Source: Dehalococcoidia bacterium
GTDB taxonomy: Bacteria; Chloroflexota; Dehalococcoidia; Dehalococcoidales; BS750m-G39
Reading direction: 5' to 3'
Assembly (NCBI GenBank): GCA_030615425.1
Contig: JAUWZG010000018.1
Span: 1 to 16,323 of the forward strand
DNA length: 16,323 nt
This document shows positions 6,084 through 13,348 of this stretch, piece by piece (position 1 is the stretch's first letter; each line of letters starts with the position of its first letter). The notes beneath the pieces were generated by a model. That model made no database searches. It was not told where the DNA came from and worked only from the letters and a program-made list of their open reading frames with translations. A program made the translations under genes and the position numbers.

Positions 6084-6824
6084 ATGAAACGGAATTTGCT
6101 AGTGGCTATAGGTCTAGCCTTGGTGTTATCTGTGGTTGGCTTGTGCGGCTGCACTGCCGGTCCTACCACCATAGGCACGGTAGACTTAAATAGCCAGCAG
6201 GAAGGGATTTGGGTCAGCGGTGAGGGAAAGGTCGCTGTTACCCCTGACATCGCCACCCTGTGGTTAGGCATTGAGGCTCAGGCTGAAACTGTGGCTGAGG
6301 CTCAATCTCAGGCGGCTGAAGCCATGAATAGCGTAATGGCCGCCCTGACTGACAATGGCGTGGATGAGGATGATATTCAGACCCAGTATTTCAGCATTGA
6401 CCAGGTAACCAGGTGGGATGATGAAACGAACGAAGAGATTGTGGTCGGCTACCGGGTGACCAATATGGTGACGGCCAAGATAAGGGAGATAGATGAAATC
6501 GGAGCTATTATTGATGCCGTCGCTGTTGCTGGCGGAGACTTCACCCGCATCAACAACATAGCTTTCTCCGTGGACGACCCCACCGCCTATTATGAAGAGG
6601 CACGAGAAGAGGCAATGGCTGATGCTGAAGCCAAAGCCGAACAGCTGGCTGACCTGGCTGGAGTGGAACTGGGTGAGCCGACCTATATCTCTGAAGGCGC
6701 CATATACCCTCCCGTAATATATAGAGACGCGGGGATGGAAGCAGCACCACCCTCAACCTCAATCAGCCCCGGGGAGATAGAGCTCACTCTTACCGTTCAG
6801 GTGGCTTATGCCATCCTGGACTAG
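6084..6824 (+). CDS. SIMPL-domain (DUF541) lipoprotein
   Basis: 246 residues. The N-terminus is a lipoprotein signal peptide: MKR, a hydrophobic core, and a lipobox L-C-G-C with the predicted lipidated cysteine at residue 23. The rest is one SIMPL/DUF541 domain: ISVSGEGKV-like opening (here WVSGEGKVAVTPDIATLWLGIEA), the EAQSQAAEAMNSVMAAL helix, DIQTQYFSI, YRVTNMVTAKI, INNIAFSVDD and EEAMADAEAKAEQLADLAG. Family members are envelope proteins of unclear biochemical function, some linked to stress tolerance. A very strong ribosome binding site (AAAGGAGGTGA, 6070-6080) precedes the ATG. The gene sits directly after the sigma/DUF5667 terminator, so it has its own transcription or depends on readthrough. 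It may be a target of that sigma factor, which is a guess from position. Confidence 0.93.
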   Translation: MKRNLLVAIGLALVLSVVGLCGCTAGPTTIGTVDLNSQQEGIWVSGEGKVAVTPDIATLWLGIEAQAETVAEAQSQAAEAMNSVMAALTDNGVDEDDIQTQYFSIDQVTRWDDETNEEIVVGYRVTNMVTAKIREIDEIGAIIDAVAVAGGDFTRINNIAFSVDDPTAYYEEAREEAMADAEAKAEQLADLAGVELGEPTYISEGAIYPPVIYRDAGMEAAPPSTSISPGEIELTLTVQVAYAILD

Positions 6825-6853
6825 AGGAAAAATCTTTAAACAGGAGGTCGGAG

Positions 6854-6946
6854 ATGAAGAAGTTGTTAGCCATTATCTGGCTGATTCTAACCGGCGAAAT
6901 GGAACCTGAATTACAGGAGGTCAGGGTAGAATGCCGAAGGTTCTGA
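6854..6946 (+). CDS. Possible 30-residue small protein
   Basis: A short ORF beginning MKKLLAIIWLIL (hydrophobic, Lys-led) and then acidic/basic (GEMEPELQEVRVECRRF). Its ATG has a consensus AGGAGG (6842-6847) at 6-base spacing. It lies 29 bases after the SIMPL gene and just before a terminator, so it would share the SIMPL transcript. A second AGGAGG inside it (about 6915-6920) precedes another ATG (6931) that opens only six codons. It could be a real small membrane-associated peptide, the remnant of a decayed lipoprotein gene, or chance. No homologue is recognised. Confidence 0.35.
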   Translation: MKKLLAIIWLILTGEMEPELQEVRVECRRF

Positions 6947-6962
6947 ATGCCTGATACTAGAG

Positions 6963-6992
6963 GGAGCCTCGTTACGAGGCTCCTCTTATTTT
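6963..6992 (+). terminator. Rho-independent terminator between SIMPL and nuclease genes
   Basis: A 9-bp GC-rich stem GGAGCCTCG (6963-6971) and CGAGGCTCC (6975-6983), a 3-base loop and a T-rich tail (TCTTATTTT) on the plus strand. It directly abuts the stop codon of the converging nuclease gene, so the hairpin could also help stop minus-strand transcription, although the minus-side tail is not T-rich. Confidence 0.85.
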
Positions 6993-7429
6993 GCCCACAT
7001 CCCCCTGCCTTCCTCTCTGGCTTCTGTCTCTAATTGCTCCAAGTCTTCCTGGCGTTTAATATCAGGAGGATAGGCTTTAGCCTCGGCTAGCCCCAGCCTT
7101 ACCAGCTCGGCGTTGACAAAGATGCCGTCCACATAGACATAGCGCAGCAGCCGACCGTTATCGGTCTGGGAGACATCCCGCTCTAAGCGGACTATTTTGC
7201 CCTCTACCAGCTGGCAGTTTGCCTCTAGCGCCGCTTGAGCAAATGGTTCCACCCCGTCGCGAATTTCTGGGGTATCAATGCCGATGTATCTTACCCGATA
7301 GCCCCCTTCAATAACGATGGTATCGCCGTCAATTACCTGGATAACCAGTGCCGTATCGGGTGGCGAGGTGCAACCGGATATCAGCAGGAGCAGAAAAAGG
7401 GTGATAGCCAGTAACTTAACTCTTGGCAT
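6986..7429 (-). CDS. Thermonuclease (SNase)-family lipoprotein nuclease
   Basis: About 147 residues. An N-terminal lipoprotein signal with lipobox I-S-G-C (lipid cysteine at residue 20) is followed by a staphylococcal-nuclease-like domain. The catalytic set of that family is intact: D36 in VIDGDT, R47 in RVRYIGIDTPE, D52, E55 and R93 in DNGR. The C-terminal VNAELVRLGLA and GRGMW are also typical. It should be a membrane-tethered extracytoplasmic Ca-dependent nuclease, perhaps for nucleotide scavenging from DNA. The frame allows a GTG start at 7444, but ATG at 7429 places the lipobox at a normal distance. It overlaps the end of queH by 14 bases, so translation is probably coupled. Confidence 0.92.
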   Translation of the reverse strand: MPRVKLLAITLFLLLLISGCTSPPDTALVIQVIDGDTIVIEGGYRVRYIGIDTPEIRDGVEPFAQAALEANCQLVEGKIVRLERDVSQTDNGRLLRYVYVDGIFVNAELVRLGLAEAKAYPPDIKRQEDLEQLETEAREEGRGMWAK

Positions 7430-7949
7430 AGCGTTCCCACTCACTGTAGACGCAGCCGCAGTATTGCTGGTGGTGGAGACCCATAGGCTTGGTCATACGG
7501 CGGCTATCTGAGTAGCGCTTCCTGAGGTCGGCATACAGGAAATCTATACCCCTTTCCTCAGCCAGGTCATTGCCAATCTCCTGGAGCAGGTCATGCTTCT
7601 GGTGGGGGCTGATGAGCAGGGTGGTGGTGAAAGCGTCAAAGCCCGTCTGCTGGGCGGTTTCTGCCGTTTTTGACAGGCGGAGCCGGAAACAGTGCTGGCA
7701 GCGCTGGGACTCATGCCCCACTACCTGGCGGAAGTAATCAATGATGTCATAGCCGCTAGTCACTATCAGGGGCAGGTTCATTGTTAAAGCCAGCGTCTGC
7801 ATTGCCTCCAGCCGGTGCTGGTGCTCGGTATAGGGGTGGATATTGGGGTTATACCACAGGGCGCTGACCTCATACCCTTGCTGCCGCCAGTGGCTGGCGG
7901 TATAGGCGGCGCAGTGGGCACAGCAGCTATGAACCAGAACCGATTTCAC
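7416..7949 (-). CDS. queH: Epoxyqueuosine reductase QueH
   Basis: A 177-residue protein of the QueH (DUF208) family, which reduces epoxyqueuosine to queuosine at tRNA position 34, the last step of queuosine synthesis; QueH replaces the unrelated cobalamin-dependent QueG. Motifs: HSCCAHCA (C9, C10), YNPNIHPYTEHQHRL, RCQHCFRLRL (C84, C87), FTTTLLISPHQKH and QYCGCVYSEW near the C-terminus; the first two cysteine pairs are the expected iron-sulfur ligands. The start is GTG at 7949: an in-frame stop lies four codons upstream and no other start is available; the ribosome binding site is poor. The downstream nuclease gene overlaps it. No other queuosine genes are in the window. Confidence 0.94.
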   Translation of the reverse strand: MKSVLVHSCCAHCAAYTASHWRQQGYEVSALWYNPNIHPYTEHQHRLEAMQTLALTMNLPLIVTSGYDIIDYFRQVVGHESQRCQHCFRLRLSKTAETAQQTGFDAFTTTLLISPHQKHDLLQEIGNDLAEERGIDFLYADLRKRYSDSRRMTKPMGLHHQQYCGCVYSEWERYAKS

Positions 7950-7964
7950 TTTATAATCTTAGCT

Positions 7965-7995
7965 TTATCAGGGGTTATTTATCAAGGGGTTATTT
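7965..7995. repeat. Tandem repeat of about 15 bp upstream of queH
   Basis: Two adjoining copies, TTATCAGGGGTTATTT (7965-7980) and TTATCAAGGGGTTATTT (7979-7995), differing by a single inserted A. They lie 16-46 bases upstream of the queH start codon, where a repressor or activator site could be, though chance or slippage is also possible. Confidence 0.55.
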
Positions 7996-8048
7996 GAAAC
8001 TTATCCCCCTAACCCCCGCTCCCCCGTTGTTTTAAAAATCTCTTTTTT

Positions 8049-8101
8049 CCCACCCACCCGCCCTCGGGGGCTTTGCTCACGGGCTTCTGTGGGTGGGTGG
8101 G
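8049..8101. repeat. GC-rich inverted repeat with G-quadruplex-type arms
   Basis: Left arm CCCACCCACCC (8049-8059), right arm GGGTGGGTGGG (8091-8101), perfect over 11 bp with a 31-base centre that has its own GCCC/GGGC pairing. The left arm continues to CCCACCCACCCGCCC, which on the minus strand gives four GGG runs with single-base loops, a textbook quadruplex motif. Confidence 0.7.
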
Positions 8102-8128
8102 TGGTAAGTAAGAGCTAAAGGAGAGTCA

Positions 8129-8152
8129 AAGAGAGGCGAAATCACCTCTTTT
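8129..8152 (-). terminator. Possible terminator downstream of ruvB
   Basis: Stem AAGAGAGG (8129-8136) with CCTCTTTT (8145-8152), one G-T pair, 8-base loop. T-rich sequence flanks it on both strands (TTTTC on plus, CTCTTTG on minus). It lies about 95 bases beyond the ruvB stop and may end that transcript; the short stem makes it uncertain. Confidence 0.4.
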
Positions 8153-8246
8153 CTGTTACCCTCTCCTGTGGCAAGGGATTAAGAGGGGCGCTAGCCCCTA
8201 TAGGGTGGGAGGGTGGGTGGGAACAGTAGGCATCAGTAAATTATCT

Positions 8247-9269
8247 CTACAACAGGGTCGGCTGAGGAGGTTTTTCTTTGTTATAGGGCAGACCGAGGTG
8301 CTCATAGGCAAGCGGGGTGGCTAATCGTCCACGGGGGGTGCGCTCCAGGAAGCCGAGTTGAAGCAGGTAGGGCTCATAGACATCCATGATGGTATCTGCC
8401 TCCTCGCTGATAGAGGCAGCAATGGTATCCAGTCCCACCGGTCCCCCATTAAACTTGTCAATGATGGTATGTAGCACCTTATGGTCTATCTCATCCAGAC
8501 CGATGTGGTCTACTTCAAGCTTGGATAGCGCCTCAACGGCTACCGGTTGGGTGGCTACACCCTTTGCCTTCACCTGAGCGTAGTCTCTGACTCGCTTGAG
8601 CAGCCGGTTAGCCACGCGAGGTGTACCCCTAGCCCGGCGGGCTATCTCCTTTAGCCCTCCCTCCTCCGCTTTTACCTGGAGAATGCCTGCTGAGCGATTG
8701 AGGATTTTTTCTATAGCTTGTTGGTCGTAGAAATCTAGGCGGTAAACAGCGCCGAATCGGTCTCTCAAGGGCGGGCTGAGCAGGGCAAAGCGGGTGGTGG
8801 CACCAATCAGGGTAAAGGCAGGCAGGTTTAGCCTGAGGCTGCGGGCACCGGGGCCCTTGCCGATAATGATATCCAGAGCGAAGTCCTCCATAGCCGGGTA
8901 TAGCACCTCTTCTACTGCCCTACTTAAGCGGTGGATTTCATCAATAAACAGTATATCGAGGTTGCGCAAATTTGTTAGGATAGCTGCCAGGTCTCCGGTG
9001 CGCTCCACCGCTGGACCTGAGGTAATCCTGATGTTAACCCCCATCTCAGCGGCAATGATATAAGCCAGGGTGGTTTTCCCCAGGCCGGGGGGACCGTAAA
9101 GCAGAACGTGGTCCAGCGCCTCGTCCCTGCCTTTAGCTGCAGTGATAGCTATCTTCAGGTTTTCCTTAATCTTGTCCTGCCCGATAAAGTCGTCAAAGCG
9201 TCGGGGTCGGAGGCTAGTGTCAAGGGTTGCATCCTCGGCTCCGGGCTTACCTGAAATAATGCGCTCTAT
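8247..9269 (-). CDS. ruvB: Holliday junction branch migration helicase RuvB (non-standard start)
   Basis: A 340-residue AAA+ motor that with RuvA drives Holliday junction branch migration. Motifs: Walker [10 protein letters not shown] (residues 59-67), Walker [18 protein letters not shown] sensor, [11 protein letters not shown] with the arginine finger, and the C-terminal winged helix ([34 protein letters not shown]). The first ATG in frame, at 9044, is residue 76, past Walker A, so it cannot be the start. Homology covers the frame back to [16 protein letters not shown], and no ATG, GTG or TTG exists between the upstream in-frame stop (about 9294-9296) and 9044. The codon at the usual Met position is ATA (9267-9269), 4 bases after GGGGGGAG. 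Either translation starts at AUA (or the AUU codons 3-4 later) or the assembly has G to A here. It has its own promoter; ruvA and ruvC are not adjacent. Confidence 0.93.
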   Translation of the reverse strand: MERIISGKPGAEDATLDTSLRPRRFDDFIGQDKIKENLKIAITAAKGRDEALDHVLLYGPPGLGKTTLAYIIAAEMGVNIRITSGPAVERTGDLAAILTNLRNLDILFIDEIHRLSRAVEEVLYPAMEDFALDIIIGKGPGARSLRLNLPAFTLIGATTRFALLSPPLRDRFGAVYRLDFYDQQAIEKILNRSAGILQVKAEEGGLKEIARRARGTPRVANRLLKRVRDYAQVKAKGVATQPVAVEALSKLEVDHIGLDEIDHKVLHTIIDKFNGGPVGLDTIAASISEEADTIMDVYEPYLLQLGFLERTPRGRLATPLAYEHLGLPYNKEKPPQPTLL

Positions 9270-9273
9270 TTCA

Positions 9274-9281
9274 CTCCCCCC
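9274..9281 (-). promoter_or_regulatory. Ribosome binding site that decides the ruvB start
   Basis: GGGGGGAG on the minus strand, 4 bases before the ATA codon at 9267-9269. Its position supports initiation at ATA rather than at any internal ATG. A GTG overlapping the site is out of frame and meets TAG after one codon. Confidence 0.6.
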
Positions 9282-9295
9282 TTGCTGGTCACCCT

Positions 9296-9304
9296 ATTAT
9301 AGCA
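9296..9304 (-). promoter_or_regulatory. Extended -10 promoter of ruvB
   Basis: Minus strand TGCTATAAT, a perfect extended -10 (TATAAT at 9296-9301). The leader to the predicted start codon would be about 20 bases, just enough for the ribosome binding site. No good -35 is visible. It lies downstream of the rpoC terminator, so ruvB is transcribed separately from rpoBC. Confidence 0.65.
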
Positions 9305-9316
9305 TATCTGAGGCGG

Positions 9317-9354
9317 GATAAAATGGAGAGCCGCCCGTCTGGTTTGGGCGGCTC
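9317..9354 (-). terminator. Terminator of the rpoBC operon
   Basis: Perfect 9-bp stem GAGCCGCCC (9328-9336) and GGGCGGCTC (9346-9354) with a 9-base loop. On the minus strand it is followed by TCTCCATTTTA, a moderately T-rich tail, 34 bases after the rpoC stop codon. Confidence 0.8.
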
Positions 9355-9388
9355 AGGTTGCTAAATCAAATCAGCTGTGGCGCCATAC

Positions 9389-12300
9389 TTAGCTGGTTGT
9401 CTCTTTTTCCTCTTTATTCTCTTCAGCGGCGGTCAAACTTGGCGTCTCCTCGGCTACCAGACTGGGAGTCTCTTCGGCTGCCAGAGTTGGCGCTTCTTCC
9501 CCGGCTTCCAGGCTTGGTGGTTCCTCGGAGACCGGGTAGTAGGCTGGAATCAGCTTACCGATGATTACATTTTCCTTAAGCCCGACCAGCCGGTCAATCT
9601 CGCCCTTGATCGCAGCCTCGGTGAGTACCCTGGTGGTCTCCTGGAAGGAAGCGGCGGCTAACCAGCTATCAGTATTCAGCGAGGCTCGGGTTATACCCAT
9701 GAGTACCGAGTGGGCGGTGGCTGGCTCACCCCCTTCAGCCAGTACCTTGGCGTTGATATCCTCATAGCGGAAGATGTCTATCAGCTCGCCGGGCACCAGC
9801 TCGGTGTCGCCTGAAAAGTCAATGCGGACCTTGGACAGCATGCGGTGGACGATAACTTCAATGTGTTTATCGTTGATATTCACTCCCTGGGAGCGGTATA
9901 CCTTCTGCACCTCATCCACCATGTATTGCTGGGCTGCCTCCTTGCCCAAGATATGCAGGATATCCTGCGGGTTGATAGAACCCTCGGTAAGTTGCTGCCC
10001 CGCCTTTATCTGGTCTCCACTTTGAACCCGAATATGGGCGCTAGCCGGGACATCATACTCCTGCTGCTGCTCTTCTAGGTATTTGATAACTAGCTGGTCA
10101 TCTTTAATGGTTACCTCCCCGGCGACACGTGCCAGGATAGGTTTAGTTTCGGTAGTTATGGCTTTTGACTTTTTTGATGAAGCTTTAGCCTTAGGTGGTG
10201 GGCTGGCTAACTCGGCGCCTATATCCACCCATTGGCCATTCTTGACCATGACCTGCCACCGGGGCGGCAGCGGATACTCATCATGGTAGACCTCGGAGCT
10301 AGCGACCTTTATCACCTTCCCCTCCTCATCCTCAACCACCTCAGCCACCCCGTCTATTTCTGAGATAATGGCCTGACCCTTGGGTGGTCTGGCCTCAAAG
10401 AGCTCTTCCACTCTGGGCAGACCGCTGGTGATATCAAGTCCAACCACGCCGCCAGTGTGGAAGGTACGTAGAGTGAGCTGGGTACCTGGCTCACCGATGC
10501 TCTGGGCGGCAATTATGCCTACCGCCGTGTTGAGGTCAACCAGACGCCCCCGGGCAAGGTCCCGCCCGTAGCACTGCTGGCAAGCACCGTGCCTGGAGCG
10601 GCAGCTAAGGGGAGACCGGACATGAACCTTGGTTAACCCGGCAGCAATAATTTCATCTGCCTTCTGCTCGTCAATCTCCTCATTGCGGGCAACAATGGTT
10701 TTCCTAGTTTTGGGTTTAACTATTTTACTGGCTGCCAACCGACCGATTATTCGCTCAGCAAGTGGTGGTAGTAGTTCCCCTTCTTGTGGTTTAGATATCC
10801 ATATGCCATCGGTTGTGCCGCAGTCCTCTTCGCGAGTGATAACATCCTGGGCAACATCAATGAGGCGTCGGGTGAGATAGCCGCTATCCGAAGTTCTTAG
10901 GGCGGTATCAGCCAATCCCTTTCTGGCACCATGGGTAGAGATGAAGTATTCCAGAACGCTCAAGCCCTCACGGAGCCCTGACTTGATAGGGAAGTCGATT
11001 ATTTTACCCGAGGGGTCAGTCATCAACCCCCGCATCCCTGCCATCTGTCTGATCTGGGAAATATTCCCCTTTGCCCCTGATGTTGCCATCATGTAAATGC
11101 CACCATAGCGGTCAAGAGTTTGGGAGATGATATCAGTAATCTTGTCAGTAGTTTCCATCCATACCCCTATGGTGTTGTTATACTTTTCGTCCTCGGTGAT
11201 TAGCCCGCGATTATACTGGTTTTCAATAATGGCAACCCTCTCTCCAGCCTCTTCTAGTAGCTTGGGCTTACTCTGAGGAACTTGAATATCGCTCATAGCA
11301 ATGGTAGTTCCCGATTTAGTGGCATAGTGGAAGCCCAGCTGTTTGATGCTGTCCACCACTTCGGCGGTATCCTCGTTGCTTAGCAGCTTATAGCAAACGG
11401 TTACTATTTGCTTTAGGCTTGACTTATCAATTGCTTTATTGTAGAAGCCTAACTCGGGGGGCAAAACATCGTTAAAGATGATACGCCCCACGCTGGTTTT
11501 AATCTTCTGCCCGTTTTCTTGTTGCTTTCTGACCTCAATCTCGGCTCTGAGGTCAATATGTCCCAGTTCATAGGTGAGCTTTGCCTCTTCAAAACTACCG
11601 AAGAGTGTGCCCTCACCCTTGGCTCCGGGTATGATAGTAGTCAGGTAATAACAGCCAAGGACCATGTCTAGGGTTGGTGTTATTATTGGCTCACCAGAGC
11701 TTGGCAGCAGCATATTGTGGGTGCTGAGCATGATTTCCCTGGCTCCCTTAACCGCCGCTTTAGAAAGGGGAACATGAACTGCCATCTGGTCACCATCAAA
11801 ATCAGCATTGAAAGCGGCACATACCAGGGGATGTATCTGAATGGCACTACCATCAATGAGCACTGGCTCAAAGGCTTGGATGCTAAGTCGGTGCAGGGTG
11901 GGAGCCCGGTTGAGCAGCACCGGCTGCTCCTTGACCACCTCCTCAAGTATGTCATATACCTCGGGCTTGTTTCTCTCCACCAGGCGGCGGGCACTCTTGA
12001 TGTTGTGGGTAAGCCCCTGCTCCATCAGGCGGCGCATAATAAAGGGCTTAAATAGCTCCACTGCCATTCGCCTTGGTAGCCCACATTGGTGAAGCTTGAG
12101 CTCGGGACCAACAACAATAACCGAGCGTCCGCTATAGTCAACCCGCTTGCCCAGTAGATTCTGGCGAAAGCGCCCCTGTTTGCCCCGCAGCATGTCTGAG
12201 AGTGACTTCAGTTTATGATTACCGCTAACCGAGATAGCTCGTCCTCTCCTTCCATTATCAATAAGGGAATCGACCGCTTCCTGGAGCATTCTTTTCTCGT

Positions 12301-13348
12301 TGCGGATGATAACCCCTGGCGCCTCTATTTCCAGCAGGTGACGCAGCCGATTATTGCGGTTGATGACTCGCCGATAGAGGTCATTAAGGTCGCTGGTGGC
12401 GAATCTGCCTCCGTCCAGCTGAACCATAGGTCGCAAGTCGGGGGGCAGGACGGGGAGCACGGTTAGAACCATCCACTCCGGCTTATTGCCACTGCGGCGG
12501 AAAGCCTCCACCACCTGCAATTGCTTGGCTGCCTTTCGGCGGCGTTGCCCCGAAGCGGAGCGGGTTTCCTGCAGCAGCTCATTGCGCATCTCATTGAGGT
12601 TGACGTCCTTGAGTAGCTGCAGAATAGCCTCAGCTCCCATCTCGGCGCTGAAAACCTGACCGTATTTTTGTTTCAGCTCATGATATTGACTCTCGGTGAG
12701 CAGGGCACATTTGCGCAGGTCCTTTAGCTGATCCACATCGGTAGAGAGCTTCTCCTCAAGCTGCGTTTTTTCCTCGGAGAAGCTTTGCCGCATCTGGTTT
12801 ATCTCCTCTACTTTTGCTTCCTCCTGCTTCTTCTCGGTAACTTTAGTCTCCAGGGCACTTTGGCGCTCATCTATTTGCTGTAAGCAGTTCTCCGTCAGTT
12901 GCTTGATTGCTTCCTGGCGTGCCTCCTCGTCTATGGAGGTGATGATGTAATGAGAGAAGTAGAGGACACGCTCCAGGCTCCGCGGTGATAGGTCAAGTAG
13001 TAATCCCAATCGGCTGGGTATCCCCTTGGCAAACCATATATGACTCACTGGGCAGGCCAGTTCAATATGCCCCATGCGCTCTCTTCTCACCTTAGCTCGG
13101 GCTACCTCGACACCACACTTATCGCAGATAACCCCCTTGTAGCGTATCCTTTTATACTTACCACAATAGCATTCAAAGTCCTTGGTGGGACCAAAGATTC
13201 TCTCACAGAAAAGCCCATCTCTTTCTGGCTTCAGGGTGCGGTAGTTAACCGTCTCTGGCTTGGTTACCTCGCCGTAGGACCAGCTCCTAATCTGCTCCGG
13301 TGAAGCCAGTGAGATGCGAATAGCATCAAAATCGTTAACTTCAAGCAT
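9389..13348 (-). CDS. rpoC: DNA-directed RNA polymerase subunit beta'
   Basis: Complete beta' subunit, 1319 residues, forming the catalytic clamp half of RNA polymerase. First zinc site C60, C62, C75, C78 ([15 protein letters not shown]); catalytic Mg site NADFDGDQM near residue 515; second zinc site EEDCGTTDG plus [11 protein letters not shown] near residue 915; trigger-loop region [18 protein letters not shown]. Between the N-terminal clamp and [15 protein letters not shown] there is a Gln/Glu/Lys-rich coiled-coil insertion (about residues 135-225) absent from Bacillus beta'. The last 45 or so residues form an acidic Pro/Ser/Glu tail with a repeated EETPSL motif. Its ATG overlaps the rpoB stop by 8 bases (ATGCTTGA), implying coupled translation and near-equal subunit supply. 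A terminator follows. Confidence 0.99.
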   Translation of the reverse strand: MLEVNDFDAIRISLASPEQIRSWSYGEVTKPETVNYRTLKPERDGLFCERIFGPTKDFECYCGKYKRIRYKGVICDKCGVEVARAKVRRERMGHIELACPVSHIWFAKGIPSRLGLLLDLSPRSLERVLYFSHYIITSIDEEARQEAIKQLTENCLQQIDERQSALETKVTEKKQEEAKVEEINQMRQSFSEEKTQLEEKLSTDVDQLKDLRKCALLTESQYHELKQKYGQVFSAEMGAEAILQLLKDVNLNEMRNELLQETRSASGQRRRKAAKQLQVVEAFRRSGNKPEWMVLTVLPVLPPDLRPMVQLDGGRFATSDLNDLYRRVINRNNRLRHLLEIEAPGVIIRNEKRMLQEAVDSLIDNGRRGRAISVSGNHKLKSLSDMLRGKQGRFRQNLLGKRVDYSGRSVIVVGPELKLHQCGLPRRMAVELFKPFIMRRLMEQGLTHNIKSARRLVERNKPEVYDILEEVVKEQPVLLNRAPTLHRLSIQAFEPVLIDGSAIQIHPLVCAAFNADFDGDQMAVHVPLSKAAVKGAREIMLSTHNMLLPSSGEPIITPTLDMVLGCYYLTTIIPGAKGEGTLFGSFEEAKLTYELGHIDLRAEIEVRKQQENGQKIKTSVGRIIFNDVLPPELGFYNKAIDKSSLKQIVTVCYKLLSNEDTAEVVDSIKQLGFHYATKSGTTIAMSDIQVPQSKPKLLEEAGERVAIIENQYNRGLITEDEKYNNTIGVWMETTDKITDIISQTLDRYGGIYMMATSGAKGNISQIRQMAGMRGLMTDPSGKIIDFPIKSGLREGLSVLEYFISTHGARKGLADTALRTSDSGYLTRRLIDVAQDVITREEDCGTTDGIWISKPQEGELLPPLAERIIGRLAASKIVKPKTRKTIVARNEEIDEQKADEIIAAGLTKVHVRSPLSCRSRHGACQQCYGRDLARGRLVDLNTAVGIIAAQSIGEPGTQLTLRTFHTGGVVGLDITSGLPRVEELFEARPPKGQAIISEIDGVAEVVEDEEGKVIKVASSEVYHDEYPLPPRWQVMVKNGQWVDIGAELASPPPKAKASSKKSKAITTETKPILARVAGEVTIKDDQLVIKYLEEQQQEYDVPASAHIRVQSGDQIKAGQQLTEGSINPQDILHILGKEAAQQYMVDEVQKVYRSQGVNINDKHIEVIVHRMLSKVRIDFSGDTELVPGELIDIFRYEDINAKVLAEGGEPATAHSVLMGITRASLNTDSWLAAASFQETTRVLTEAAIKGEIDRLVGLKENVIIGKLIPAYYPVSEEPPSLEAGEEAPTLAAEETPSLVAEETPSLTAAEENKEEKETTS

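Larger units (their letters stand above)
7950..8246. other. Non-coding region between ruvB and queH with G-run clusters and hairpins
   Basis: Nearly 300 bases without a credible gene. From left to right it holds a near-exact tandem repeat of TTATCAGGGGTTATTT (7965-7995), C-rich blocks (8003-8026), an 11-bp inverted repeat CCCACCCACCC / GGGTGGGTGGG (8049-8059 / 8091-8101), a short stem followed by T residues (8129-8152), a stem AGGGGC / GCCCCT with a GCTA loop (about 8183-8198), and five GGG runs with one-base spacers (8203-8221). The queH promoter should be at its left end, but no clear -35/-10 is seen. Confidence 0.6.

Noticed and set aside
9042..9044. ATG at 9044 as the ruvB start
   Set aside because: It would remove the Walker A motif and 75 conserved residues, which are encoded without interruption just upstream.
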